DNA from: a virus | Reading direction: 5' to 3' (one strand) | Virus record (IMG/VR): IMGVR_UViG_3300022934_000099 | Location: 1-31,240 of that record | DNA: 31,240 nt | Shown here: positions 12,250 to 19,605 of the stretch, in pieces | Layout: every line of letters begins with the position of its first letter | How positions within the stretch are numbered: the first letter of the stretch is position 1 | Translations under genes and position numbers: made by a program | The notes under the pieces: generated by a model | Databases searched by the model: none | Told to the model about the DNA's origin: nothing | What the model saw: only the letters and a program-made list of their open reading frames with translations

Positions 12250-12833
12250 TAGATTTTCCTTCTTGAATCAGAATATACTTTGTTCTTACCAGCCTTTTGG
12301 AAATCAGCGGTAGGAAGAAATGTAGCAATCTCCCACTCAGGAGCTTCTACTCTGGCAAATCTACTTCTGACATGTTCATTTAAATAATGCTTTACACATG
12401 GTTTAAAGTGTTTATATTTACCGGCTCTCTTTAGTAGATTATATGAAACATTAAATTTAGTTGTCTCATCATATCTTTTGTTATTCGTAATATCTAACAG
12501 ACTATCCAAGAACTTGGCTCTTAGTATTGGTGGTAGATAATGAAGATTGAGACCCAAGAATCCCTTTTCTGCGGGACCAATAACAATCACTAAAGGAAAG
12601 CTATCATAGTAGGGCAGAGTTGATTTTAATTTTGGGTCATAGAAAAACATATACATTGAACCAACGATTTGTCTATTCGACAATTGTATTGGTTCTTCTT
12701 TCATAAGAGCGTTTCTATTTACACTTCTCATAGCCGAAGCCTTACGACGAAACCATTCACGAGACTCCTGAGTTCGTGGTGTAATCCCGTTGCGGAAAGC
12801 TTCCATTTCTAATTTGTAAAATAAATTTGACAT
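12249..12833 (-). CDS. Conserved T4-like phage protein, 194 aa, function unassigned
   Basis: The N-terminus is helical and basic (WFRRKASAMRSVNRNALMKE). The centre has MYMFFYDPKLKSTLPYYDSF and FLGLNLHYLPPILRAKFLD, blocks that I remember as conserved in marine T4-like phages ('Y.YDPK.K..LPYYD.FPL', 'GLNLHYLP...R'). The pattern of a small beta-barrel with a basic N-terminal helix fits a virion-associated or assembly protein. Position between gp4 and gp54 suggests a role in head or tail completion, but I cannot assign a T4 gene number. It lies 8 bases after gp4 and overlaps gp54 by one base. Confidence 0.8.
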   Translation of the reverse strand: MSNLFYKLEMEAFRNGITPRTQESREWFRRKASAMRSVNRNALMKEEPIQLSNRQIVGSMYMFFYDPKLKSTLPYYDSFPLVIVIGPAEKGFLGLNLHYLPPILRAKFLDSLLDITNNKRYDETTKFNVSYNLLKRAGKYKHFKPCVKHYLNEHVRSRFARVEAPEWEIATFLPTADFQKAGKNKVYSDSRRKI

Positions 12834-12841
12834 ACCATTAT

Positions 12842-13333
12842 TTATCTACGTTTTTTCACTTTTAGGGGTTTTAAAGGTTTAAGAGTTCTTTTTGGTTTGG
12901 GCAGAATACCCATTGAAGATAATTCTTTCTCTGTCCAAACCTGAAATCCCCAACCTCTATCAGCTGCATAGTTTTGAGCTGCAGCCCATTTATTCATATT
13001 CTTTATGTATGTCATTCCTTCAGAGATATACTTTTTTGTCTTGCGACCCTTGAACTCTGGTGGGGATGTTTCTTTCTCTGGTTTGATCTCAACTAAAAAA
13101 GTCTTGCCATCACTGTAGGTAATTTTGAGATCCATGAAGTAACGATGATACTTTTTGTCGACTTCATAGAAGTAGGGTATAACAACCTCTTCTGATGACC
13201 AAGAACGTATTGACGAATTTTCATCACACCACTTAAAAGCATTTCTCTCCCATAAAGATCTAAATATTACATTATCTGGATCACCTTTATACTTGGTTCT
13301 GTTCTTTACCTTATATCTTCCAGAATATGCCAT
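12842..13333 (-). CDS. 4: gp4 (gp50) head completion protein, 163 aa
   Basis: The protein follows T4 gp4 closely: MAYSGRYKVKN, KYKGDPDNVIFRSLWERNAF (14-33), SWSSEEVVIPY (44-54), RYFMDLKITYSDGKTFLVEI (64-83), KPEKETSPP and KWAAAQNYAADRGWGFQVWT. The fold is nuclease-like (D68 and E82-x-K84 fit a PD-(D/E)XK pattern). In T4 it is needed to finish filled heads before tail joining. The basic C-terminus (KPKRTLKPLKPLKVKKRR) is longer than in T4 (150 aa). It is the first gene of the leftward operon, behind a late-type promoter. Confidence 0.93.
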   Translation of the reverse strand: MAYSGRYKVKNRTKYKGDPDNVIFRSLWERNAFKWCDENSSIRSWSSEEVVIPYFYEVDKKYHRYFMDLKITYSDGKTFLVEIKPEKETSPPEFKGRKTKKYISEGMTYIKNMNKWAAAQNYAADRGWGFQVWTEKELSSMGILPKPKRTLKPLKPLKVKKRR

Positions 13334-13341
13334 AATTACCT

Positions 13342-13349
13342 TATAAATA
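13342..13349 (+). promoter_or_regulatory. Late promoter of the gp48 operon (TATAAATA)
   Basis: This is a perfect match to the T4 late promoter octamer, recognised by RNA polymerase with gp55 and gp33. Transcription would start near 13356, about 30 bases before the gp48 start codon. Confidence 0.85.
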
Positions 13350-13365
13350 CTTTAAAGTTTTTTAA

Positions 13366-13373
13366 TATTTATT
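13366..13373 (-). promoter_or_regulatory. Late promoter of the leftward gp4-gp29 operon
   Basis: On the - strand the octamer reads AATAAATA, 7 of 8 to the T4 late consensus TATAAATA. A start near 13359 would leave about 25 bases before the gp4 ATG (13333). It faces the + strand late promoter across 16 bases. Confidence 0.55.
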
Positions 13374-13386
13374 AGGATAAAAACCG

Positions 13387-14472
13387 TTGCGTATCAAAAT
13401 CACAGAAGGCAATTTGTCATATAACTTTCCAATAGAAAATAATAGTGACTATAAGGCCAAAGTTCAGTTTAGAGCTACCCAAGAAAGCTATGCAGGATTG
13501 TGGGATGCTGGTGTTTCAGTATTTGGCAGCCAGGTGCAAGCGAATATTCCAAATGAAAGCTTTATCCCAAATAAAGATCTAGCTAAGAAAGCACAACAAT
13601 CTATTGATGTGCAAAAACATAAAGGTATAAGTTACTCCCAAAAGTTAAGAAACAACAAAACAATTAAAGGCTCCGTTGAATTATTTTTACCACAATCTAT
13701 ACAAATTGCAGATAAAATTGATTATACTCAGCCTGAATTAGGTATGCTTGGTGGAGCAGCCTTTATGGGAGCCAGAGCAGCTGCTATGGGTGCTTACGTT
13801 GGTGTAGGCACTATGATGGATGCCGGGTCTAAAATGGTAGGGCAGACACTTGGAGCTTTGTTTAATGGCAATCTTGGTAATACAGCCACTTCACTTGCTG
13901 TACAAAGAGCAGCCCAAAAAGCTAGTATGCCAGAGGTTTCAGGTGCGGTTGCATCAGCAACAGGCATTGCCGTAAATCCAAATAAAAGAAATATTTTAAA
14001 TGGCATTGCTCTAAGATCATTTAGATTTACATTTAAGTTGATACCCCGCACCGCTGAAGAGTCTCAAAGGATAAAGGACATAATTTATTTCTTTCGAAAA
14101 AATATGTATCCATCTCTAACTGATGATTCTAAAATATTTGATGGTGAAGATGAAGGCATTGGTGCTACATCAGCTGGAAATGAAATTTTAAACTTTGAGG
14201 GTATGTCTGCTGGTTTAGAATACCCATGCAAGTGGGAAATTGAAATGTATTATCTTGGTGAAGATGTATATGGAGAAACCTGGACTAAGATAGGAACAGA
14301 AATTCTGCCATGTTTCTTAGAATCATTTGAAGCTGTTTATAACCCAAACACTATGGCATTTCATACAGATGGATCTCCTCAGGAAGTAGATATCTCTTTA
14401 ACCTTTGTTGAAGAACGTGCCATGAATGCTACTGATATTAAAAAGCCCGCTCCATTAGAATCTACCTTTTAG
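13387..14472 (+). CDS. 48: gp48-like baseplate tail tube cap, 361 aa
   Basis: Length equals T4 gp48 (364 aa). The layout matches: a basic N-terminal part, a Gly/Ala-rich hydrophobic stretch (about 119-145), then NPNKRNILNGIALRSF (from about 197), FTFKLIPRTAEES and IKDIIYFFRKNMYP of the tube-like domain, ending LESTF. In T4, gp48 caps the hub and carries gp54 and the tail tube. The start is TTG at 13387, with AGGAT (13374-13378) 8 bases upstream; no in-frame ATG occurs until after residue 100, so TTG is needed. It is the first gene of the rightward late operon. Confidence 0.85.
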   Translation: MRIKITEGNLSYNFPIENNSDYKAKVQFRATQESYAGLWDAGVSVFGSQVQANIPNESFIPNKDLAKKAQQSIDVQKHKGISYSQKLRNNKTIKGSVELFLPQSIQIADKIDYTQPELGMLGGAAFMGARAAAMGAYVGVGTMMDAGSKMVGQTLGALFNGNLGNTATSLAVQRAAQKASMPEVSGAVASATGIAVNPNKRNILNGIALRSFRFTFKLIPRTAEESQRIKDIIYFFRKNMYPSLTDDSKIFDGEDEGIGATSAGNEILNFEGMSAGLEYPCKWEIEMYYLGEDVYGETWTKIGTEILPCFLESFEAVYNPNTMAFHTDGSPQEVDISLTFVEERAMNATDIKKPAPLESTF

Positions 14473-14485
14473 AAAGTTTTAAACT

Positions 14486-15529
14486 ATGCCAATGTTTGCT
14501 AATTTTCCAATTACAACCTATAATTTTGGTGAAGAGACATCAAATGTTTTATTTGATAATATCACCACCTATATAGATCTTGTTGATGAATTTAAAGATG
14601 ATTTAAGTTATTACTCAGAATACTTTATTCAGGACGGCGAAAGACCGGACATACTTTCTTACAAACTTTATGGCACAACTGAATATTATTATCTATTTTA
14701 TCTTTTAAATGATAAGTTAAGAGTAAGTGGCTGGCCGCTAGATGAATCTGAATTGATTGAAAAGGCAAACGAATTCTACCCACACAAAGCAATTCAGACT
14801 GATAACAACATAGCAGTAGGAATGTATAAAGGTGATTGGGTTGCATCTAGTGATTACAACACCGTAGAATATCCAAGCTTTAAAGGTAAGATCATAGAGA
14901 AAAATCTCATGCTTGGACAATTAATTGTAGAGCCAGCAACTGAGATCAGAGACATTAATATTACTAATCCAGGTTCTGGATATACATCCCCTCCCACAGT
15001 AACCATAACAGGTGGTAATGGTGAAGGCGCAACAGCAATCGCAACAATTGCCAATGGATCAGTAACAGCTGTTACCATTACTAACAGAGGCACTGATTAT
15101 ACATCTATACCTACAATTACTTTATCATCTCCTCAGGTTGGTGCTAATACAGCAACTGCTGATGCTCTTATTTCATCTACTACAATTAACGCAGGTGACA
15201 GATTATATTCAGATCCAGGTGAAGACAATATTGACAATTGGAACCAGGTACCAAGTTCTATTCCCAACTTTAGAGTTGTAGGAGTAAAGGATCAAACTCT
15301 TGGTATTCATCATTATGAAAATGCAGATGGGGAATGGATTGATCTGGATGTACTAAATACTGGTGGAGTTAATATATCCCAATTTGTTGGAGATACAACA
15401 GGTGCTGGTGGAGTAACATACCGCCAACAACTACGTAAAGAAAATGATGAATTAAGACAAATAAATGTTTTTCTTCCACGAATTGCACGACAGCTGCATT
15501 TACAATTTAATAAACTTTTAAGGGTTTAA
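14486..15529 (+). CDS. 53: gp53 baseplate wedge protein with inserted repeat domain, 347 aa
   Basis: RPDILSYKLYGTTEYYYLFYLLND (53-76, quoted in part: RPDILSYKLYG, YLLND) matches T4 gp53 'RPEELANAIYG...CND', and the C-terminus ENDELRQINVFLPRI matches 'ENEKLRQIKII'. T4 gp53 is 196 aa. The extra length is an insert near residues 150-235 with two copies of 'ITNxGxxYTSxPTxT' (159-173 and 199-213) around a Gly/Ala/Thr-rich segment. gp53 joins neighbouring wedges to each other around the hub. The start may also be the ATG at 14492. It lies 13 bases after gp48. Confidence 0.9.
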   Translation: MPMFANFPITTYNFGEETSNVLFDNITTYIDLVDEFKDDLSYYSEYFIQDGERPDILSYKLYGTTEYYYLFYLLNDKLRVSGWPLDESELIEKANEFYPHKAIQTDNNIAVGMYKGDWVASSDYNTVEYPSFKGKIIEKNLMLGQLIVEPATEIRDINITNPGSGYTSPPTVTITGGNGEGATAIATIANGSVTAVTITNRGTDYTSIPTITLSSPQVGANTATADALISSTTINAGDRLYSDPGEDNIDNWNQVPSSIPNFRVVGVKDQTLGIHHYENADGEWIDLDVLNTGGVNISQFVGDTTGAGGVTYRQQLRKENDELRQINVFLPRIARQLHLQFNKLLRV

Positions 15530-15530
15530 C

Positions 15531-16985
15531 ATGGCCTATTTGACGCCAGAATCTTTTGATTTAGGTTCAGTATACTTTTATACAAATCGCATGTCGGTTG
15601 ATAATCCTAATGTTGATAATAAAATTGACATTAAAGAGGGTATAAGTGAATTTAGTATATATGAACATCTAGGTAAGGCATATCTTACGGCTGAGATGAT
15701 ATATGTGGACGATCTTAATCTTTTTGAAATGCCTGGCATCATTGGCACTGAAAGAATTCAATTTAATATTTCTACACCTCTTACTGAATCCGAATCAAAT
15801 GTGTTTACGACTACCAAAAACTTTGTCATTAATGGAATAAACAAATTTAATAAACACAATGAAGGTACATCCGTATATCATATTTCTCTTATAGAAGACC
15901 ATGGATATTTTAATTATGTTCAGAAGATCAGTAAATCTTATTTTGGTAGTGGCGAGGATATTATACAAACTATATTAAAAGACAATCTTAAAAAAGAAAT
16001 TGATTTTGAATTTAATGACGGTAATCCATTTAGAAAGTCAGTACAGGGTGATATGAGGTATAATGTACCATTCCTTAAACCTCTTGATGCAGTAAAGGCT
16101 ATTCTTGGTAAAATTACAACTTCTCATGGAATGCCATATCTACTCTATTCAAGTATACACAGTGATAAACTTATTTTTACCGATCTAGAAACACTACTTG
16201 AAAAGGAACCATTTAATAAAGATAGAGCAGCTACGTTTAATCCGACCATGTCCTATACTTCTGGTAACTTTATAGAGCAGATGTATAATATAAGTAAATA
16301 TTCAATAACATACTCTACAGCAGAAGATACACTTAAACTTGCTCAAAATGGCGGTCTAGGGTTTAGATATGAAAACGTTGATACTAATGATGGTACGTAT
16401 TATAATCAAAGTATGAATCTTAGAAATTTTATTGTGCCTTGGTTGGAAAATATATTTGATAAAAATGCATTGGGCTTTTTGGTAGATGATGATGTATTTG
16501 ATCCTGATCCTTCAAACCAGAATGAAACAAATGTATCAGCACCGACTTTAGGTGATTATAATTCTCAGGTGTATACTACTCTCAAGTCAAGTAACTTTGC
16601 GCCTAATAAAGAAAAAGGTATAAATGAGTCTCGTTCATTTCTTAATGATGTAGTAAGAGATGCTACTATGCATTATCTCACAAAAAATGTTTATGATATT
16701 GAAATGGCTGGTATGATATGGCTGGCCACTGATACGTCAAGAAGTGTAGGCGGCCAAGTTAACATTGCTGTAAATCAAGATACTGGTTTAAGTACTAATC
16801 AACATAATTATTCTTTAACAGATGATAAAAGATCTGGACCTCATTTAATAATTACTAAAAGACATCTATTCACACCCCATAATAAAAAAACAAGAGTAAG
16901 TGTTCAGGTATCAAGACTAGCCAACAGAGTATCTAAAGTAGGTGTTCGTGTAGTTGAGAATCAATCTTTGGTCGGGAGAGTATAA
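15531..16985 (+). CDS. 27: gp27-like baseplate hub protein, 484 aa
   Basis: The protein has the gpD/gp27 hub pattern: a beta-rich N-terminal half (FSIYEHLGKAYLTAEMIYVD, then TTKNFVINGINKF), a middle domain (DIIQTILKDNL, MRYNVPFLKPLDAV), and C-terminal AMHYLTKNVYDIEM-like and GPHLIITKRHLFTP strands. T4 gp27 (391 aa) forms a trimeric ring that carries gp5 and matches the six-fold baseplate to the three-fold spike. The position directly before the gp5-like gene agrees. Its stop overlaps the next ATG (TATAATG). Confidence 0.82.
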   Translation: MAYLTPESFDLGSVYFYTNRMSVDNPNVDNKIDIKEGISEFSIYEHLGKAYLTAEMIYVDDLNLFEMPGIIGTERIQFNISTPLTESESNVFTTTKNFVINGINKFNKHNEGTSVYHISLIEDHGYFNYVQKISKSYFGSGEDIIQTILKDNLKKEIDFEFNDGNPFRKSVQGDMRYNVPFLKPLDAVKAILGKITTSHGMPYLLYSSIHSDKLIFTDLETLLEKEPFNKDRAATFNPTMSYTSGNFIEQMYNISKYSITYSTAEDTLKLAQNGGLGFRYENVDTNDGTYYNQSMNLRNFIVPWLENIFDKNALGFLVDDDVFDPDPSNQNETNVSAPTLGDYNSQVYTTLKSSNFAPNKEKGINESRSFLNDVVRDATMHYLTKNVYDIEMAGMIWLATDTSRSVGGQVNIAVNQDTGLSTNQHNYSLTDDKRSGPHLIITKRHLFTPHNKKTRVSVQVSRLANRVSKVGVRVVENQSLVGRV

Positions 16986-17956
16986 TGTATTATGGAGATA
17001 AGACCCGTTGGTTTATAGGTACCGCAATTGAAATCAATAAAGATTTTCCTGGGAAGATTAAGGTAAGAATATTTGGTATTCATGGACCCGATATTGATAA
17101 TGCCAATTTACCTTGGGCAGACATTTTAATACCCACCACAGAAGCCGGGACATCAGGTATTGGTAAAATACCTCAGATACATCCACCGGCTAGGGTTTAT
17201 GGGTTTTTCTTAGATGGTGAAAATTCACAGTCTCCTATTGTATTAGGATCAATGTTTACCACAGAAAGAGAATCAGCAACCCAACAAAGATTGAGAACCA
17301 CTGTCAATAGAGGTTCCACAAGCAGCAGTGTAGACGCAAGTAGTACTATTAAGCATGATGGGTTTATACAACCCAATAATCTTATAAAGAATTACAATAC
17401 AGTTGAAAGGGCTGCTGGTGGTTACGGTTCATCAGCCATGGTAAAAAAATCTGTAATTATTATGAGTTATCTTACCCAAAATGGATATACACCATTACAA
17501 GCTGCCGGTATAGTAGGCAACCTCACAAAAGAAAGTTTTAATGCAAAGGACAATGTGTATTTTGATCCTACTGCTTTGGGTGACAACGGTAATTCTTATG
17601 GCTTGGCACAATGGAATAATAGTGCTAATGCAGGATTTAGATGGAATAAATTAAAAAATTATGCCAACCTTAGAAATTTACCCGAAAGTGATTTCTTTGG
17701 GCAGTTGGGTTATTTGGTTAATACTTTAAACGGTTCATTAGGTGGTAAAGATACTGATGCGTCAGAATATTCTTATGTGCATCGTAGGCTCATAAACAGT
17801 AATAGAATAAACGGTCCTAAAGGTGATAATAACGCAACGTGGGTTTTTCTTGATAGATATGAAAACCCTGCTAATAAGGATAGTGAGTATATTACACGGT
17901 CTAAATATGCAACAGATGCCCTATCTTGGTATGAAGCATCTATTAATGGAGTATAA
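16985..17956 (+). CDS. 5: gp5-like OB-fold plus phage tail lysozyme protein, 323 aa
   Basis: Residues 6-92 form the OB-fold of gp5/VgrG (RWFIGTAIEI, GKIKVRIFGIHG, PWADILIP, PVR-like region and IVLGSM). A Ser/Thr-rich linker (100-122) follows. Residues 148-320 match the Phage_lysozyme2 type of tail lysozyme: AAGIVGNLTKESFN (173-186) with E183 as likely catalytic acid, then GDNGNSYGLAQW (199-210). It would cut peptidoglycan during injection. Unlike T4 gp5, the lysozyme is of another family and the beta-helix spike is on a separate gene (19605). It is in one unit with gp27. Confidence 0.88.
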   Translation: MYYGDKTRWFIGTAIEINKDFPGKIKVRIFGIHGPDIDNANLPWADILIPTTEAGTSGIGKIPQIHPPARVYGFFLDGENSQSPIVLGSMFTTERESATQQRLRTTVNRGSTSSSVDASSTIKHDGFIQPNNLIKNYNTVERAAGGYGSSAMVKKSVIIMSYLTQNGYTPLQAAGIVGNLTKESFNAKDNVYFDPTALGDNGNSYGLAQWNNSANAGFRWNKLKNYANLRNLPESDFFGQLGYLVNTLNGSLGGKDTDASEYSYVHRRLINSNRINGPKGDNNATWVFLDRYENPANKDSEYITRSKYATDALSWYEASINGV

Positions 17957-17958
17957 TT

Positions 17959-19605
17959 ATGTCACTGTCAAATGATCTTAACTTTATTGCGGCTACCGTA
18001 ACATCAACTGCTAAAAAATTAGACCACTCTGTAAAAGAAAAATTAAATGATGCCCAGGCCCAACAAATACTTGAAAATACATCTAAGGCAGGTCTTAAAG
18101 TAAATGAGGAAATAGGTGGTATAATATCTTTAAATGCCTCTAGTGATATGATTAAAAACGTAGAGGGTAGTATACCGACTCAATCTATAGGCCAACTACC
18201 AATCACAAAGCTTACTTCAAATATGAAAGGCCTGAAGGCAACACTAGAACCTGTTGCATCTACAGTGCTTAAAGAAACAAGTAAAAATCTTACTAATGCT
18301 ACCCTTGCAGTTGAAACAAATTTAAATGAAGTTATATCGTTGGGGTCAATAGAAGCAATATCATCATCGCTAAAATCTATTGTACCTGACATTAAGGCAA
18401 ATGAAATAAATTCTATTATTAAAGAAGCCGTTGTTGATGTATCAAAGCCCATTGTAGATCTAAAGGCTGCTGGTAGTAACTTTGATGAATTTTTAGAAGA
18501 CCTAGATGAGATTAATGAAATTCTTGAAAAAAACCTTAACAATGTAATTGCAACTGTCGCTGGCACTAGTGGAGTAAAACCAGGTCTTGCCGGGCTTCTA
18601 AATAGTGTATCTAGTGATGTAATAAAATTTAAAAATGAAGCTCTATCTATTTTTAACATTGGATTTAATTCAATGGTTGAAAATGCTATTGAAAAATCCT
18701 TTGCCCCCGCCACAAATATTCTTAATGAATTTGCAACTAAGAATGGTATTCCTATAAAAATAAAAGATAAAGATAAAGCAGCAATTTTTACAAATATACA
18801 AAACGGAAATATTTTGGCAGCGGTCAATATTTTACAAAAATATAGTGATAGACCTCTAGATGATTTAGTAACAGGGGTCAGAAAAATTGATAATAGAATG
18901 TCAACATTTCAACATAAAAAATCAGAGGCTGCTGTTTCGGTAACTCCAGTATCAAGAGATCTTTCTAAAATAGAAGTTGACTGGAGAAATGGATATCCAG
19001 TAAATAATGGATATGATTATTACTTAGACTATATAGTATCTTCAGAAGAAGAATTAATTACAGAAATATCTACTATCAAGAGAGCTTTCACTGAAGTAAT
19101 AATTGATTGTACTGGTACACCATCTGATGTAGCAAATGATATGTACAGCATTCATTATCATGAAGCCCGAGACTATATTAAAAGTAATGGGTTTCCATGG
19201 CACTATTATATTTTAAAAACAGGTATAATAGAAAGAGTGAGACCCGTAAATATTGAATCTATTAATGTTGGTGGTACTAAAAATCATGACAAGAGATCTA
19301 TTATTATAATGATTGATGGAGGTACTACTACGCCATATTATGAAGACTATGATTTTAATAAACATGCCGTAAGAGATAAGGGTATTAATCAAGCCCAATA
19401 TGCGACTCTAGAAAAGATACTTAGAAACATTTATTATTACTATCCGGGCACACAGGTTTTTGGTTATCATGAAATAAACAAAGAAGCATTTCCATATCTC
19501 AATGTACCTAATTACATTCAATCAAAATTTAATAAGAAAAATATTTTTAACCCATTTGAAAGAGATTCCTTGACACTTGATGAACTAAGAAGGGGCGGTG
19601 TATAA
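17959..19605 (+). CDS. Hub-associated protein with degenerate amidase-like C-terminal domain, 548 aa
   Basis: Residues 1-325 are helical and low in complexity (long Leu/Ile/Lys/Asn/Ser helices), perhaps a fibrous part in the hub. Residues 376-525 follow the T7-lysozyme / Amidase_2 fold: VIIDCTGT (380-387), ARDYIKSNGFPWHYYILKTG, RSIIIMIDGG (446-455), and GYHEINKEAFPYL (502-514). By eye-alignment the zinc ligands of T7 lysozyme are replaced (H17 by D383, H122 by Y503, C130 by F511) and Y46 by W414. The domain probably binds rather than cuts peptidoglycan. Placed between the lysozyme protein and the spike, it is likely part of the cell-wall-penetrating device. Confidence 0.78.
   Translation: MSLSNDLNFIAATVTSTAKKLDHSVKEKLNDAQAQQILENTSKAGLKVNEEIGGIISLNASSDMIKNVEGSIPTQSIGQLPITKLTSNMKGLKATLEPVASTVLKETSKNLTNATLAVETNLNEVISLGSIEAISSSLKSIVPDIKANEINSIIKEAVVDVSKPIVDLKAAGSNFDEFLEDLDEINEILEKNLNNVIATVAGTSGVKPGLAGLLNSVSSDVIKFKNEALSIFNIGFNSMVENAIEKSFAPATNILNEFATKNGIPIKIKDKDKAAIFTNIQNGNILAAVNILQKYSDRPLDDLVTGVRKIDNRMSTFQHKKSEAAVSVTPVSRDLSKIEVDWRNGYPVNNGYDYYLDYIVSSEEELITEISTIKRAFTEVIIDCTGTPSDVANDMYSIHYHEARDYIKSNGFPWHYYILKTGIIERVRPVNIESINVGGTKNHDKRSIIIMIDGGTTTPYYEDYDFNKHAVRDKGINQAQYATLEKILRNIYYYYPGTQVFGYHEINKEAFPYLNVPNYIQSKFNKKNIFNPFERDSLTLDELRRGGV

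Noticed and set aside
18180-18827. 215-aa open frame on the - strand inside the amidase-like gene
   Set aside because: It is antisense to a well supported gene with domain matches, has no RBS, and its Ser/Phe/Ile-rich product is what a reversed Asn/Lys/Ile-rich gene gives.
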